Of a stretch of DNA of 64,000 nt, positions 8,456 through 17,887 are shown in pieces. Each line of letters starts with the position of its first letter. Position 1 is the stretch's first letter. The translations under genes and the position numbers were made by a program. The notes under the pieces were generated by a model. It had not been told where the DNA came from. It worked only from the letters and a program-made list of their open reading frames with translations, and did not search any database. The stretch comes from Palauibacter sp965207805 (GTDB taxonomy: Bacteria; Gemmatimonadota; Gemmatimonadetes; Palauibacterales; Palauibacteraceae): the NCBI GenBank assembly GCA_965207805.1, contig OZ242312.1, positions 3,038,001 to 3,102,000 of the forward strand, in the 5' to 3' direction.

Positions 8456-10327
8456 TCAGAACCCTGACGTGTTCCAAAGGTCTCCGAGTACGAGTGGGTT
8501 GAGGCCAATATAGAAGAAATCTGCTCGAGCTTGGAGATTCCGACCATAGCCCACATGCACGAGATCGCGGAAGAGGGAAATGGTGGCTGCCAGGCCGAGT
8601 TCGAAGTCTCTCTTGGGATCGTGGTCGAGAAGCGCCACCGCCAGACCAACACCTGGATTCAGGAAATCGTTCCAGAGGCGCTGGTCCATCCAGCCGTAGT
8701 GGGCCACATAGGATAGGCCGAGGGTCGGTTCGAAGCTGGAGGCCGGGAGGCGACTCGACCTGGGATCGGTGAACATGAGGACGCCACGGGTCTCCACATA
8801 GAAGCCCCGCACGCGCAACCGAACCGTCTGACGCGCCCTCGCAATCGCAATCTGCTGGCCCTCCGCCGACTCCAGGACCACACGAGCCCCGATATCCACC
8901 CTGTCACCGGGATGGCGCTCACCGGCCGTCTTGAGGTCCAGGGAGGTGTCGAGGGGGGTGTTCGCGTCGACGCTGCGAGCGACCGAGTTCACGGCTCGGC
9001 CGCCGTCCACGACCCTCCGAGTCAGGCCGAGCGTCGTGGCGAGGCCGCGCACCCGGTCGACGATCTGCCGGACATCGGGATCATCTCTGAGCGCCGCGGC
9101 CGTTGCCGCGAGTGCCTCGATCACGGCCGTATCCGCCGCCGCCGGAAAAGTCCCCGCACTGACCCGGGCCCGGAGAGTATCGGCTAGCCTGGACAGTACC
9201 TGCCCCCCAGTCGCTACGGCGTTCAGGAGCCGACTGATTTCGATTTCAAGTCGGCCCACGAAGGTCAGTAGCACCGCCATGTCGTCTGCCGGATCGACCT
9301 CTGGTACGCTCGAAAGCGCCTCAACTGCCCGGCGAGCGTTTCGGACTTGAATGAGGACAGAGTCAGCCCCCGCCAGATCAAGCTCGAGCCGCGCGAGCGC
9401 ACGTTGCAAGACATCCGTCCCGATCGTCCGGGTGAGCGATGTCGCCATGGCCCTCACGGCCCGCAACGCTGCTTCGAGCTCGGCCTTCAGCACCTCGGGG
9501 CTTTCGACGATGGCCTGAAACTGCTGTGCGCCTTCCAGTTCCCGCTTCGTCCGCTCGGACATCACCACCTGGAAACGTGGGAAAGGGACCGGCTCACCTG
9601 TTTCCAGATCATCGTACCCGTCCAGGTGGAGTCGCCGAGTGGCCCCTGAGCTCGAAATCCACGCCGACATGTACACCCGAATCGTCCGTCCCTCACCCAC
9701 CCGTGCGGCCAACTGATCTGACAGTTCCTCCAGTTCCGGCTCGAGAAACCTCCCGATTGCGTCAACCAGGGCTTGGTAGCTGCCACCGAGAACCGCCTCG
9801 TCGCCCGCCGCTAGCAGCGCCTCGGCGTCGGCCGCACCAAAGGCCTGTTCCATTCGGTCGCCGTCCATGAGCGTATCGAGTGCCGCGCCGGCGATGCGGG
9901 AGAATCGATTGCTGGCCGAGTCCCTCTCGGCCTCGCGCGCCGCGGTGTCCGCAGCAGCCTGCAGCCGCGCGGCCTCCAAGGAGCTGGCCGCCTCGAGGAA
10001 CTCTACCAGCGCGGCCTGACTCCGCAGGAACTGGCCCGTCAGGTAACGCAGGATGTCTATCCGCTCACCCAACGGATCGCCCGTCGCCAGGATCCCCAGG
10101 TTCCGGCCGAGCTCACTGATCAGCGCCGCCTCATTCCAATCGATCCTGATGCTCTCGTCGATCTCGATATCGCGAGTGGGCCCCGGGAAGCCCAACGAGT
10201 CTCCACGGGTCTCTGCCTGCACCGTGACAACCGTACCTAGATCGATGTCCTGCGCGATGAGCCGAGCTGGCAGACACACCTGAACGAGGAGTTGGACCGA
10301 GGCAAGAACAGGGAGCGCTCGGCGCAT
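8456..10327 (-). CDS. Exported coiled-coil / outer-membrane-type protein
   Basis: The 623-residue protein starts with a signal peptide (VLASVQLLVQVCLPARLIAQ). A long Ala/Glu/Arg-rich helical region with many heptads follows (about residues 80-430). The C-terminal beta-rich part (VGLAVALLDHDPKRDFELGLAATISLF..LGDLWNTSGF) looks like a small outer-membrane barrel ending in an aromatic residue. I do not recognise a family. The start ATG lies one base after the stop of the upstream gene (TGACATG), so the two are a coupled pair. A role at the cell envelope is inference. Confidence 0.75.
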   Translation of the reverse strand: MRRALPVLASVQLLVQVCLPARLIAQDIDLGTVVTVQAETRGDSLGFPGPTRDIEIDESIRIDWNEAALISELGRNLGILATGDPLGERIDILRYLTGQFLRSQAALVEFLEAASSLEAARLQAAADTAAREAERDSASNRFSRIAGAALDTLMDGDRMEQAFGAADAEALLAAGDEAVLGGSYQALVDAIGRFLEPELEELSDQLAARVGEGRTIRVYMSAWISSSGATRRLHLDGYDDLETGEPVPFPRFQVVMSERTKRELEGAQQFQAIVESPEVLKAELEAALRAVRAMATSLTRTIGTDVLQRALARLELDLAGADSVLIQVRNARRAVEALSSVPEVDPADDMAVLLTFVGRLEIEISRLLNAVATGGQVLSRLADTLRARVSAGTFPAAADTAVIEALAATAAALRDDPDVRQIVDRVRGLATTLGLTRRVVDGGRAVNSVARSVDANTPLDTSLDLKTAGERHPGDRVDIGARVVLESAEGQQIAIARARQTVRLRVRGFYVETRGVLMFTDPRSSRLPASSFEPTLGLSYVAHYGWMDQRLWNDFLNPGVGLAVALLDHDPKRDFELGLAATISLFRDLVHVGYGRNLQARADFFYIGLNPLVLGDLWNTSGF

Positions 10328-10328
10328 G

Positions 10329-10955
10329 TCAGTCCGTCTCTCCGCCTCGAAGAAAGAGGCGTTCCAGAGTCAGCGGTCGAATCGTGTCGCCCGCGTTCAT
10401 GGTGCCCTTCAACTTGTCGTGGAAATTGAGCACGGCGACCAGCGGAGGGCCGCTATCGAAAACCGTGCTCAGCACTTTCCGGATCGACTCAGATTCCGGA
10501 TTCCTGATCCATACAACCCTTCGCACCGTCGATCCCCCGGCGGTGCGCGTCTTCTCACACAGTCGATCTGCCCATTCGACGATCTGCTCGGCTTGTGCTC
10601 CCTTCCCGAAGACCAACATCAGGATGACATCCAGAGCGTCGATGGCGTCCTTTAGCATACGCGCAGCGAGGCGGGCGTCCTTATCCGGCAGGATCAGCGT
10701 ATTCCTAAGCATGGGATTCAGATTCTCCTCTGGATCTCCGGGGCGACTTGCGATCACGAGTGCCGTCGCGTATTGCGTTGGGGCCGGTCGCCGATGCAAC
10801 TGGGTGACCAATCGCGGCGAATTCCGGGCGCTGCGGGCGACCTGGCTCGGTCGTTCTTCCTCTACTGCCGAACATAGCGGGGCGACGGTCCAGCAACCAG
10901 ATTGTTGGAGCAGCGGGGCGGGCAGGAATAAGCGGGTCAGGCAGGGTCGCGCCAC
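10329..10955 (-). CDS. Putative exported protein, coupled to the downstream envelope gene
   Basis: The 208-residue protein has a hydrophobic N-terminus with a cysteine (PAPLLQQSGC) that could be a poor lipobox. The body contains TALVIASRPGD, an amphipathic stretch LAARMLKDAIDALDVILMLVF and a basic Val-rich strand VRRVVWIRNPES. No family is recognised. It is divergently arranged with the membrane gene at 11017 and is followed one base later by the start of the 623-residue protein. The N-terminal 50 residues are basic and low in complexity, so the true start may be internal. Confidence 0.55.
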   Translation of the reverse strand: MARPCLTRLFLPAPLLQQSGCWTVAPLCSAVEEERPSQVARSARNSPRLVTQLHRRPAPTQYATALVIASRPGDPEENLNPMLRNTLILPDKDARLAARMLKDAIDALDVILMLVFGKGAQAEQIVEWADRLCEKTRTAGGSTVRRVVWIRNPESESIRKVLSTVFDSGPPLVAVLNFHDKLKGTMNAGDTIRPLTLERLFLRGGETD

Positions 10956-11016
10956 TCACCCACTCGGTCGCCAAGTGATCAGAATGTCCTAATCCATCGT
11001 TCAAAGGAAGCTCAAC

Positions 11017-11823
11017 GTGAACGTCGAAACCAAGATCGTGCTCGCCCTGATCGCGCTGTTCTCCGCCGGAGCCGCGTTGTCTCTCTGGCTCAACCAGCCG
11101 CCCATCATAACCGCCGTCAACGTCGGTCTGGTGATAACCGCCTGCCTCTACCGGTTTTTCGGGGGTGTCGAGGGAAGCACGTTCACGATGGCGACATTCA
11201 AGGCGAGCGGGAGTGTTGCCGTTTGCATTTTCGCGGTGTGGTATGTGAACGGTCAGCTCGTGGCGCTCAATCCCCCGGTTCAGCCCCCACCAACCGACTG
11301 GGTGGCCATGGACAGGACCGGCGCTCCGGTCGATGTTAGAGTCGGCCCGGACTCGCTCATCTCCGATCCGTCGGTACTCGTGGATGCCGTTTGGGCCGCG
11401 GCCAGCGTAGCAGGGACTCTTCGTGTAGCAGCGGGAGACGAAACGTTAGCGCGACTCGATCCGGCTTCGCTCGATGCGGTCGGCTTGTTCAACCAGGTAA
11501 GGATGCCGAGTGGTCGCGCCATCCAGTTCACCGAGGAGTTGGCTGTGGGAATGGAGGACGATCTGTTTCCACCATACCCATTCCGAATCCGCGCCACGGG
11601 CTTTCGGGACGACTACAATGGCTATTCCGTCCTGAGCCGGGACGACGACTCGGTCGTTGAGGAGGACGCGCTTATCAAAAGGAACTTCAAGGTCTTCGCG
11701 TACAACGGCCAGTTCTTTGTAATTTTCGTGGTCCGCGCCGTCCACAACGACCCCGCGAGGGAGCCCTGGGCGGTTTTCGGGTTCGCGCAGCTTGAGTTGA
11801 GCGTGGCGAGCCCGATGGAGTGA
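11017..11823 (+). CDS. Membrane protein with two N-terminal helices and a soluble domain
   Basis: Translation from GTG 11017 (AAAGGAAG eight bases upstream) gives 268 residues. Helices are visible at about 7-24 (IVLALIALFSAGAALSLWL), 30-46 and 65-82, then a Pro-rich linker (NPPVQPPPTDW). The soluble domain of about 170 residues has no recognised motif. It precedes a DUF900 hydrolase by about 70 bases in the same direction and may be co-transcribed. Function unknown. Confidence 0.72.
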   Translation: MNVETKIVLALIALFSAGAALSLWLNQPPIITAVNVGLVITACLYRFFGGVEGSTFTMATFKASGSVAVCIFAVWYVNGQLVALNPPVQPPPTDWVAMDRTGAPVDVRVGPDSLISDPSVLVDAVWAAASVAGTLRVAAGDETLARLDPASLDAVGLFNQVRMPSGRAIQFTEELAVGMEDDLFPPYPFRIRATGFRDDYNGYSVLSRDDDSVVEEDALIKRNFKVFAYNGQFFVIFVVRAVHNDPAREPWAVFGFAQLELSVASPME

Positions 11824-11893
11824 AGCGAGAACTTGCACCAGGACGCACGAATCCTCGGCACACGTGGTCACCCTGAACAAGGAGACGATAGTT

Positions 11894-13063
11894 ATGCCAC
11901 GATTCTTCGCCACCAACCGGGCGATGCACCGTTTGGGCAGAATACTCGATGAGAAAGATCGCGACACCCGACATCTACTCTCTCGCGGCGGGTATTACTT
12001 CGTCGACATGGAAGAGTACATGCGGTTCTATCTCGGAACGGTTCGAGGGGATGAGATGCCGCGCGGCGCCGTTGTCCGGGACTCAAACGAGAAGGTGTTC
12101 TCCGAGGATTTCCTCGGCGATCCAAGGGTCGACTCCGTTGTCGTATGCGTCCATGGGTTCAACGTGGAGTTGTTCGAAGCGTTCACATGGTTCCGGATTC
12201 TGACAGACACCATGAAATCGCTGGGCAAACCGATTGTCACATCGCCTCCCGAACGGACCGAAGACGCCGAGGAACCGAACGAAGCCACGGAAGAACCCAA
12301 CGAGGATACAGATGAGCAAGGCCTGTCGGCGTTCATTGGGTTCTCGTGGCCATCGAACGGCAATGTTCTCAGCTATTCCTCGGATCAGAAGGAAGCGATC
12401 GGTTCGGCGGCGGCCTTCGGTTCCCTGTTGTCGCGCTTGAAGCGGTCCGGCAAGTCGGTCAATCTGCTCTGTCACTCGATGGGCAATTTCCTTGCTTGCC
12501 ATACGCTGGCTGCATTGGTCAACAAGCACTCTGTTCCCTACGGGGCATCAGGGGATGAAATGACCGCGCTCTTCGAGCGGGGCACGAAGAAGGACGATAG
12601 CGAGGAAGTGGAGCGGGAAGACTGGCTGATCGACAACTATGTGATGCTCGCACCGGACGTGGAACGCCGGCATGTCACGAAGTGCGCGGGCGGGAACGTT
12701 GAAACGGACTACGTGGGCCCGTTTTACTCGGGGTTGCAACATCTGGTGCGCAAGCAAGCGAACGTCTATTCCAGGTTCGACAGTATCCTCAAGTTGTCGA
12801 CTTACGAGAAGGCGCCACGGGAGTGGGCGCATTCCATTGGAGATGCCGCTAGCGAGGTGACGTTCGGACTCTTGGATTTCCTCAAACGAAACCCCGACCA
12901 GCGCTGGGAAAAGCGCCTCGGGGCCGCACCGGCACCCCTGAACGCGGCGCCCGGCTTTGTGTCCATCAACGCGACGGAGTTGACCAATCGGAGAATCGGA
13001 CACGGCGACCACATCGACTCGCGCCCGATCGTGAAGCGGATCGCCACGGAGCTTGGGATATAA
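11894..13063 (+). CDS. DUF900-family alpha/beta hydrolase
   Basis: The 389-residue protein begins MPRFFATNR, the usual opening of DUF900 hydrolases, with AAGGAGA eight bases upstream. HGFN follows strand 3 (oxyanion region), IGFSWPSNG follows, and LCHSMGNFL is the nucleophile elbow with the catalytic serine. The acidic and histidine residues are likely in the LAPDVERR and GHGDHID segments. An acidic low-complexity loop (EDAEEPNEATEEPNEDTDEQ) is inserted after the second core strand, which is unusual. The substrate is unknown (esterase or lipase fold). A GTG at 11864 in frame is less well supported. Confidence 0.85.
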   Translation: MPRFFATNRAMHRLGRILDEKDRDTRHLLSRGGYYFVDMEEYMRFYLGTVRGDEMPRGAVVRDSNEKVFSEDFLGDPRVDSVVVCVHGFNVELFEAFTWFRILTDTMKSLGKPIVTSPPERTEDAEEPNEATEEPNEDTDEQGLSAFIGFSWPSNGNVLSYSSDQKEAIGSAAAFGSLLSRLKRSGKSVNLLCHSMGNFLACHTLAALVNKHSVPYGASGDEMTALFERGTKKDDSEEVEREDWLIDNYVMLAPDVERRHVTKCAGGNVETDYVGPFYSGLQHLVRKQANVYSRFDSILKLSTYEKAPREWAHSIGDAASEVTFGLLDFLKRNPDQRWEKRLGAAPAPLNAAPGFVSINATELTNRRIGHGDHIDSRPIVKRIATELGI

Positions 13064-13236
13064 GATCCTTCCACGGTCGGAACCCCGTCCGCCGTTGAGA
13101 CCTACTTTGGCAAGTGACCCGCTTCGGGGACAAACTTCTGCGCCGCCACCTTCTTCGTAGGTTGGTTTGCCAAGCGTCGCCGGCTGGTGCGCGGCGGCTA
13201 GTTCTTGACCGCTTACCCGCTGACAAGGAGAAAAAC

Positions 13237-13458
13237 ATGAGGCTGCAAGAACTAGCTCAAGATCGGCTTCCGCTGATCAAAACCGTTACGCTCAAGATGA
13301 ATGCAAAGGGAGGCGGGACGATTCGCGTGTGGTATGACCTCGATGGCCATCATGCCGATACCGGAGTTACTCAGCTTCATGCGTTGCCGGATGGTCTTGA
13401 TGTTCGTGAAACCGTGCGAGAACTTGCCCGAGCGGTGGTGAAGCGAAAGATCAGCTAG
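13237..13458 (+). CDS. Small hypothetical protein (73 aa)
   Basis: The start is supported by AAGGAG seven bases before ATG 13237. The sequence is a mixed alpha/beta domain (LKMNAKGGGTIRVWYDLDG, then VRETVRELARAVVKRK) without Cys, signal or helix of membrane length. No family is recognised. It may be co-transcribed with the hydrolase 170 bases upstream. Confidence 0.6.
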   Translation: MRLQELAQDRLPLIKTVTLKMNAKGGGTIRVWYDLDGHHADTGVTQLHALPDGLDVRETVRELARAVVKRKIS

Positions 13459-14440
13459 GGTGTGACCAATCGCTTCTCATCATTGAGTGAGACGGCCGAT
13501 GCACCATACGCGACGGCGAAGTTCGCGTTCTGTTTCCGTTCTTGGAGGCGGCACACGCACGAGAACCAATAGCCGCAGAGAAATTCGGGACAAACTTGGA
13601 ACGCCGCGCACACGACGTGCGGGATGAAACGGCGCCGGTATGTCCGTTCGCCGGCGATAACGAAAACACTTGAGGGCAGGTTTTGGACAGGCGTTGGCCG
13701 GCACGCGCGGAGCGGCAGATCGCGGACCGCCGCCAGCTTGCTGAGGAACGTTTAGGCTGCTCCGACACGCCCCTTCGACAGCGCGGTACGCGAGGACGCC
13801 GTAAAGGCGAGGTGCTGGTTGCCAGCGCCATGCGCTCGGTCTCTGCGACCCGCACCCGCGGCGCCTGCAGTGGCCCCGGCATGCCGGGGCCGCCCCCAGC
13901 TGTGCTGGCCATAACGTCGCGTGGGGCTCGACGCGCGGCCGATCGACGGCTGTCGCCAACCGAGCCGTTTCCTGCCGCGCACCGCAACCATGGATCCCTT
14001 TGTCACTGTTCATGACGCTGGTGGCTCGGGTCGCGGGGTTCACCTATTCCATGGCGACGCGGTCAGCAGCAGGCGGCCGCGGAAGCTCGGGCGCGGGATC
14101 TCGAGGCGCAACCCGCCCTGCCTATCCCGCCCGGCGACCGCGACTCGCTTGGTGGTCGAGCCGCTACTGAACGTGGGTCCGGAGACCCTATCGGGACCGT
14201 AGTCTTGCCGCCGTGACGCCAGCGAAAGTGCAGGGTGATCATCTCGCTCACGATCTTGAGCGCGAAGGCGACGACCCCGTCGTGCGCGCTCGTCCTGGTG
14301 CTCTCTCGTTCGATTCAGCTCTGGAACACTCTCCGGCTCAAGCCAGTATCACAAATCCTGCGCCAACTCACGACCGGTTAGTGGGCCTGTCGGCGGCTGG
14401 CGCGGCCGGTGGCATGCACAGAACTCCGCTGCTGCCTACG
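13459..14440. other. About 980 bp without a recognisable gene
   Basis: Open frames on both strands here are Arg/Pro-rich with no ribosome-binding sites. A roughly 50-codon fragment without a start (about 13517-13675, plus strand) and a minus-strand fragment ending MITLHFRWRHGGK near 14200 look protein-like but match nothing I know. The region may be decayed mobile DNA. Confidence 0.5.
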
Positions 14441-14866
14441 CTATGTTGCTTCAAAGGTCGGGAACTTCCAGCATCGTGCGCGAGCACCGATACCTGCCTG
14501 GAGGGAGTTCCCGCCCAAGAACCAGAAGTCGCCGCTTTCGTAGATAGAAACGCTCTCGCCGCCACCTTGGAACCTACCCGTGACAAAGACGAGGTAGCAG
14601 ATCCCCTCGGTCACCCTGATCATCTGAACGGCTCCTTCGCCTTGCCTCCACTCGAAGACGTCGGATTGCAGACTTCCGGGGTCTGAGAAACCTTCGGTTG
14701 CCCTTTCGATGACTTGAAGGGCACTATCCCTAGTTGCGTTGATGTCCCTAATGGCCTGCGCGGGATTGATGGTGTCAACCCTGCCATCTAGATGACCGAC
14801 ATAGAATGCTCCTGCTACGACGGCAGTAAGCAGACCAAGTAGATTGATCCATTCCATTCTCGACAT
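14441..14866 (-). CDS. Small single-pass membrane protein
   Basis: The 141-residue protein has AAGGAGG seven bases before its ATG. One N-terminal helix (INLLGLLTAVVAGAFYVG) is followed by GHLDGRVDTI and a soluble, mostly beta domain of about 100 residues (RVTEGICYLVFVTGRF..SGDFWFLGGNSLQAGI). Family not recognised. The start lies inside the 3' end of the upstream exported protein gene. Confidence 0.7.
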   Translation of the reverse strand: MSRMEWINLLGLLTAVVAGAFYVGHLDGRVDTINPAQAIRDINATRDSALQVIERATEGFSDPGSLQSDVFEWRQGEGAVQMIRVTEGICYLVFVTGRFQGGGESVSIYESGDFWFLGGNSLQAGIGARARCWKFPTFEAT

Positions 14867-15170
14867 CTCGCACCTCCTTACTTGTAGTGTTGCTCGTCCC
14901 TCTCAAAGGGCCTAGATAGTCCTCTCCATCTCCCCCCGGTCGTCGGCGCGTACAGTGCACGCGGTAGACCACCGCCACATCCTCCGTGATGACGCGCCGG
15001 ACGGGGCCTGAACCTTCGAGGGTCTTCCGCTCGCTCCCCATGCATACGACCGTCGCCGAGGCGGACTGCGCGGTGGCCGGCACCGAACTCGCGAGCAGCA
15101 GGATGCCGGCCAGCAGGGCGGGCACGTATGCACCGCCGAGACTCAGCCGTTGAAGGGTCACGCCTGACAT
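14775..15170 (-). CDS. Small exported protein, 3' end overlapping the next gene
   Basis: Translation from ATG 15170 (AGAAGGTCAGAG upstream) gives a signal peptide (VPALLAGILLLASSVPATAQ) and a short mature region with a Cys pair (VVCMGSERKTLEG..VVYRVHC). The C-terminal 30 residues overlap the next gene by 92 bases and include its Shine-Dalgarno sequence, so either the real stop was lost by a frameshift or the tail is an extension. No family recognised. Confidence 0.55.
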   Translation of the reverse strand: MSGVTLQRLSLGGAYVPALLAGILLLASSVPATAQSASATVVCMGSERKTLEGSGPVRRVITEDVAVVYRVHCTRRRPGGDGEDYLGPLRGTSNTTSKEVRDVENGMDQSTWSAYCRRSRSILCRSSRWQG

Positions 15171-15258
15171 CTCTGACCTTCTCAATGTGGGCCGGATTGG
15201 AGAGCAGGCGGGTCCCAACTCTTCACCTAAGCCCAAGACTAGGAAAATAGCGCGTTTT

Positions 15259-15311
15259 CCATACACCGGACGTGTACAAATGCGCGATTCTCGTGTCCGT
15301 ACCGTGTATGG
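15259..15311. promoter_or_regulatory. Nested inverted repeat upstream of the small exported protein
   Basis: CCATACAC (15259-15266) pairs with GTGTATGG (15304-15311), and inside it CGGAC pairs with GTCCG. The element lies between the end of the fused histidine kinase and the start of the 15170 gene. No T-tract follows on either side, so an operator is as likely as a terminator. Confidence 0.4.
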
Positions 15312-15338
15312 CGCGGAGCCGCTCACGACCGGCTCGGG

Positions 15339-17672
15339 TTACGGGTTCTCGGCAGTACCCGGCTCGGCCATGCGGTAGCCTACGGCGCGCTCGGTGAGGA
15401 TGTATGCGGGGTCCGCCGCGTCGTCGCCGAGCTTGTGGCGGAGCTTCCTCACGTAGGTTCGCACCGGACCCGGTCTGCCCCCGCCGCGCCGGTTCCACAC
15501 CTGGCGTAGCAGCGCCTCGTAGGTCATCACGCGTCCCGCGTTGCGCGAGAGCACGCTGAGCAGGTCGTACTCTTTGGCGGTCAGCTTGAGCTTGCGACCC
15601 GCCAGGGTCACCCGCCGCCGGTCGTACGAGATCCGGAGGTCGCCGAACGCAAATGTCTCGGGCTCGGCCTGGCGGCGGAGCGCCGCACGCACCCGCGCCG
15701 CCAGTTCGGTGGGCGAAAACGGCTTGACGATGTAGTCGGCGGCCCCGAGTTCGAGCGCCCTGGCGATAGTCGCGTCATTGCCGTAGCCGGATATGAAAAT
15801 CACCGGCAGGTCGGAGAGTTCGGGAATGCGCTGCATCAGCTCGATGCCGTCCGTGCCCGGAAAGATCAGGTCGAGCAGGACGAGATCGGGCCTTTCGGTC
15901 CCGAGCAAATGCGATAGCTCGCGCGGGTCGCTCGTCGCGAGCGGCGTGAAGCCCGCCGCGCCGAGCGCGTCGCGGACGAAGCGCAGCATCTGGGGATCGT
16001 CGTCGACCACGAGAACGCGGGCCCGCCCGTCCGGGGCGGCCCTAACGCGGCCACCCGCGTGGACAGCCTCGATCGCATCCGCCGCCACCGGGAGCGTGAA
16101 GGTGAAGCGCGCGCCGAGGCCCGGGCCCCCGCTCTCGGCCCTGATTCGGCCGCCGTGCGCCTCGACGAGGCCCTTGCAGATCGCCAGTCCGAGCCCGGTG
16201 CCTCCCATGAGGCCGGGGCGCCGGCGGAAGAGGCGCGGTAGCTCGTCGGGCGGGATCCCCGGCCCCTCGTCGCTGACCGAGATCGCGACGTGCATGCCGT
16301 CGCGCACCGCCTCGATCCGGATCGGCGACGTCTCGGGCGCGTGGCGGGCCGCGTTCGAGAACAGGTTGTTGAGCACCTGCTCGATGCGCTCGCGGTCGGC
16401 CATCGCGCCGGGAAGATCCGGCGGCAGATCGACGAGCACGGGGTTCCGGCTCCCCCCGCTCAGGAACGTCGTGCGGGCTCGGTCCACGAGCGCGGTCACA
16501 CTTGTGGGCTCGGGCGCCACGGTGAGCGTGCCCGCCTCGATGCTCCCCGCGTCCAGCAGGTTCGCGACCAGGCCCCGCATGTGGTTCGCCTGCCCGTTGA
16601 TGAGGCGGAAGAACTGGACCATCTCCGCCCGGGACGCGGGCGGCGAGGCCTCGAGCACGGTCCCCGCCGAGCCCTTGATCGAGGCGAGCGGAGCGCGCAG
16701 CTCGTGGCTCACCATCCTCAGGAAGTCTGCCCGCTGACGCTCCAGTTCCTCGAATGGAGCCAGATCCTGCATCGTGACGACGACGGAGACGACCTCGCCG
16801 GAATCTTCGGCATGGAGCGGTGTCACGTTGATCAGCATCCGCAGGCTCCGGCCATCGGGCACGGAGAGCTCGATCTCTTCGGCCCGCATCCCCGTGGCGT
16901 TCTTCAGGTGTTCGGCCAGCGGAAAGTCCGCCAGCGAGAACTCGCGCCCGTCCTCACGTCGGCACGTCAGCACCTCCAGAAGCTGCTCCGGTGGGAAGCC
17001 CGGGGTGCGGATCGCCTCGGCCATGCGGTGCGCCTCGCGGTTGATCGACGCGATCCGGCCGGTGCCGGGGTCGAACACCGCCACGCCGAAGGGCGAGGTC
17101 TCGACCAGGGCCTCCAGGTCCGCCCGTGCGCGTTGCACGTCGCGGTGCGTGCGCGCGTTTGCGATCGCAGCCGCGGCCTGCGAGGCGAACAGCACCATGA
17201 TCTCCTCGTCCTCGTCCGTGAACGTCTCGTCGTTCTGCTTGTCACCGAGGAAGAAGTGGCCGAGGTGTTCCCCTCGGTGGTGCATCGGCGCGCCCTGCAT
17301 CGTCTTCGTGAACCACGGAGCCACGGGCAGGTCCAGAGAGGTCAGGTAGCCGGGCACATCCGCCTGGCGGAACGGTTCGGAAAGGTTCCGGAGATGCTCG
17401 AAGAACCGGGGGCCTTCGGGCCACACCACCAGCTCCTGGAGCACTTCGGGCGTGAAACCGGAGCTCAGGAAGTCCACGAGCCGGCCGCGTCCGTCGATCG
17501 TCGTGATGATGCCCTTGCGGCTGCCGGTCAGCGCCCGCGCGCCGTCGATTGCCTCCCGGAGCACCGTGTCCAGATCGAGGCTCGAACTGATGCGCAGCAC
17601 CGCGCCGCTCAGCCGGGCGAAGCGGTCCCTGAGCGCCCGGTTCTCACGCCTCAGTTCTTCGACATGGCCCAT
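15339..17672 (-). CDS. Fused histidine kinase - receiver - OmpR-type DNA-binding protein
   Basis: The 777-residue polypeptide contains, in order: a short coiled coil, a GAF-like domain (about 20-175), a PAS domain (about 190-305), HisKA with the phospho-acceptor motif MVSHELRAPLAS, HATPase with N box NNLFSNAARHA and G boxes DEGPGIP and GGTGLGLAI, a receiver domain with VLVVDDD, phospho-acceptor Asp in LVLLDLIFPG and KPFS, and a C-terminal OmpR/PhoB winged helix (LTAKEYDLLSVL..VRTYVRKLRHKLG..GYRM). No transmembrane segment is visible, so it is a cytosolic sensor. It therefore holds an entire two-component pathway in one chain that could bind DNA directly. An inverted repeat in its own promoter (17690-17724) is a candidate target. 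Confidence 0.92.
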   Translation of the reverse strand: MGHVEELRRENRALRDRFARLSGAVLRISSSLDLDTVLREAIDGARALTGSRKGIITTIDGRGRLVDFLSSGFTPEVLQELVVWPEGPRFFEHLRNLSEPFRQADVPGYLTSLDLPVAPWFTKTMQGAPMHHRGEHLGHFFLGDKQNDETFTDEDEEIMVLFASQAAAAIANARTHRDVQRARADLEALVETSPFGVAVFDPGTGRIASINREAHRMAEAIRTPGFPPEQLLEVLTCRREDGREFSLADFPLAEHLKNATGMRAEEIELSVPDGRSLRMLINVTPLHAEDSGEVVSVVVTMQDLAPFEELERQRADFLRMVSHELRAPLASIKGSAGTVLEASPPASRAEMVQFFRLINGQANHMRGLVANLLDAGSIEAGTLTVAPEPTSVTALVDRARTTFLSGGSRNPVLVDLPPDLPGAMADRERIEQVLNNLFSNAARHAPETSPIRIEAVRDGMHVAISVSDEGPGIPPDELPRLFRRRPGLMGGTGLGLAICKGLVEAHGGRIRAESGGPGLGARFTFTLPVAADAIEAVHAGGRVRAAPDGRARVLVVDDDPQMLRFVRDALGAAGFTPLATSDPRELSHLLGTERPDLVLLDLIFPGTDGIELMQRIPELSDLPVIFISGYGNDATIARALELGAADYIVKPFSPTELAARVRAALRRQAEPETFAFGDLRISYDRRRVTLAGRKLKLTAKEYDLLSVLSRNAGRVMTYEALLRQVWNRRGGGRPGPVRTYVRKLRHKLGDDAADPAYILTERAVGYRMAEPGTAENP

Positions 17673-17689
17673 AGGTTTTGAACGTGAAA

Positions 17690-17724
17690 GTGTCGGAATC
17701 CGTATTAATTCATCCTACCGACAC
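17690..17724. promoter_or_regulatory. Inverted repeat in the kinase-regulator promoter
   Basis: GTGTCGG (17690-17696) and CCGACAC (17718-17724) are separated by 21 bases containing AT-rich sequence (ATTAATT). The spacing suits two turns of helix, and the site lies 18-52 bp upstream of the start codon. Autoregulation by the winged-helix domain is inference. Confidence 0.4.
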
Positions 17725-17887
17725 GAAAATAAGATCTGCGTACACGTTTCGTCCATGATATAGCAAGCCGTGTATGTGTCACGCTCCGGGCCCGGCGGCT
17801 CCGCGACGCTGGACGGAGACACGGACCGGCGTTCGTCGCCGACGACGAGTCCCCGCGTTACCCACGACTCCCGCCTGGATGCGCCGA

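Noticed and set aside
13480..14250. Minus-strand fragments resembling recombinase or transposase pieces
   Set aside because: No catalytic motif, no inverted ends, and frames broken; not enough to call a mobile element.
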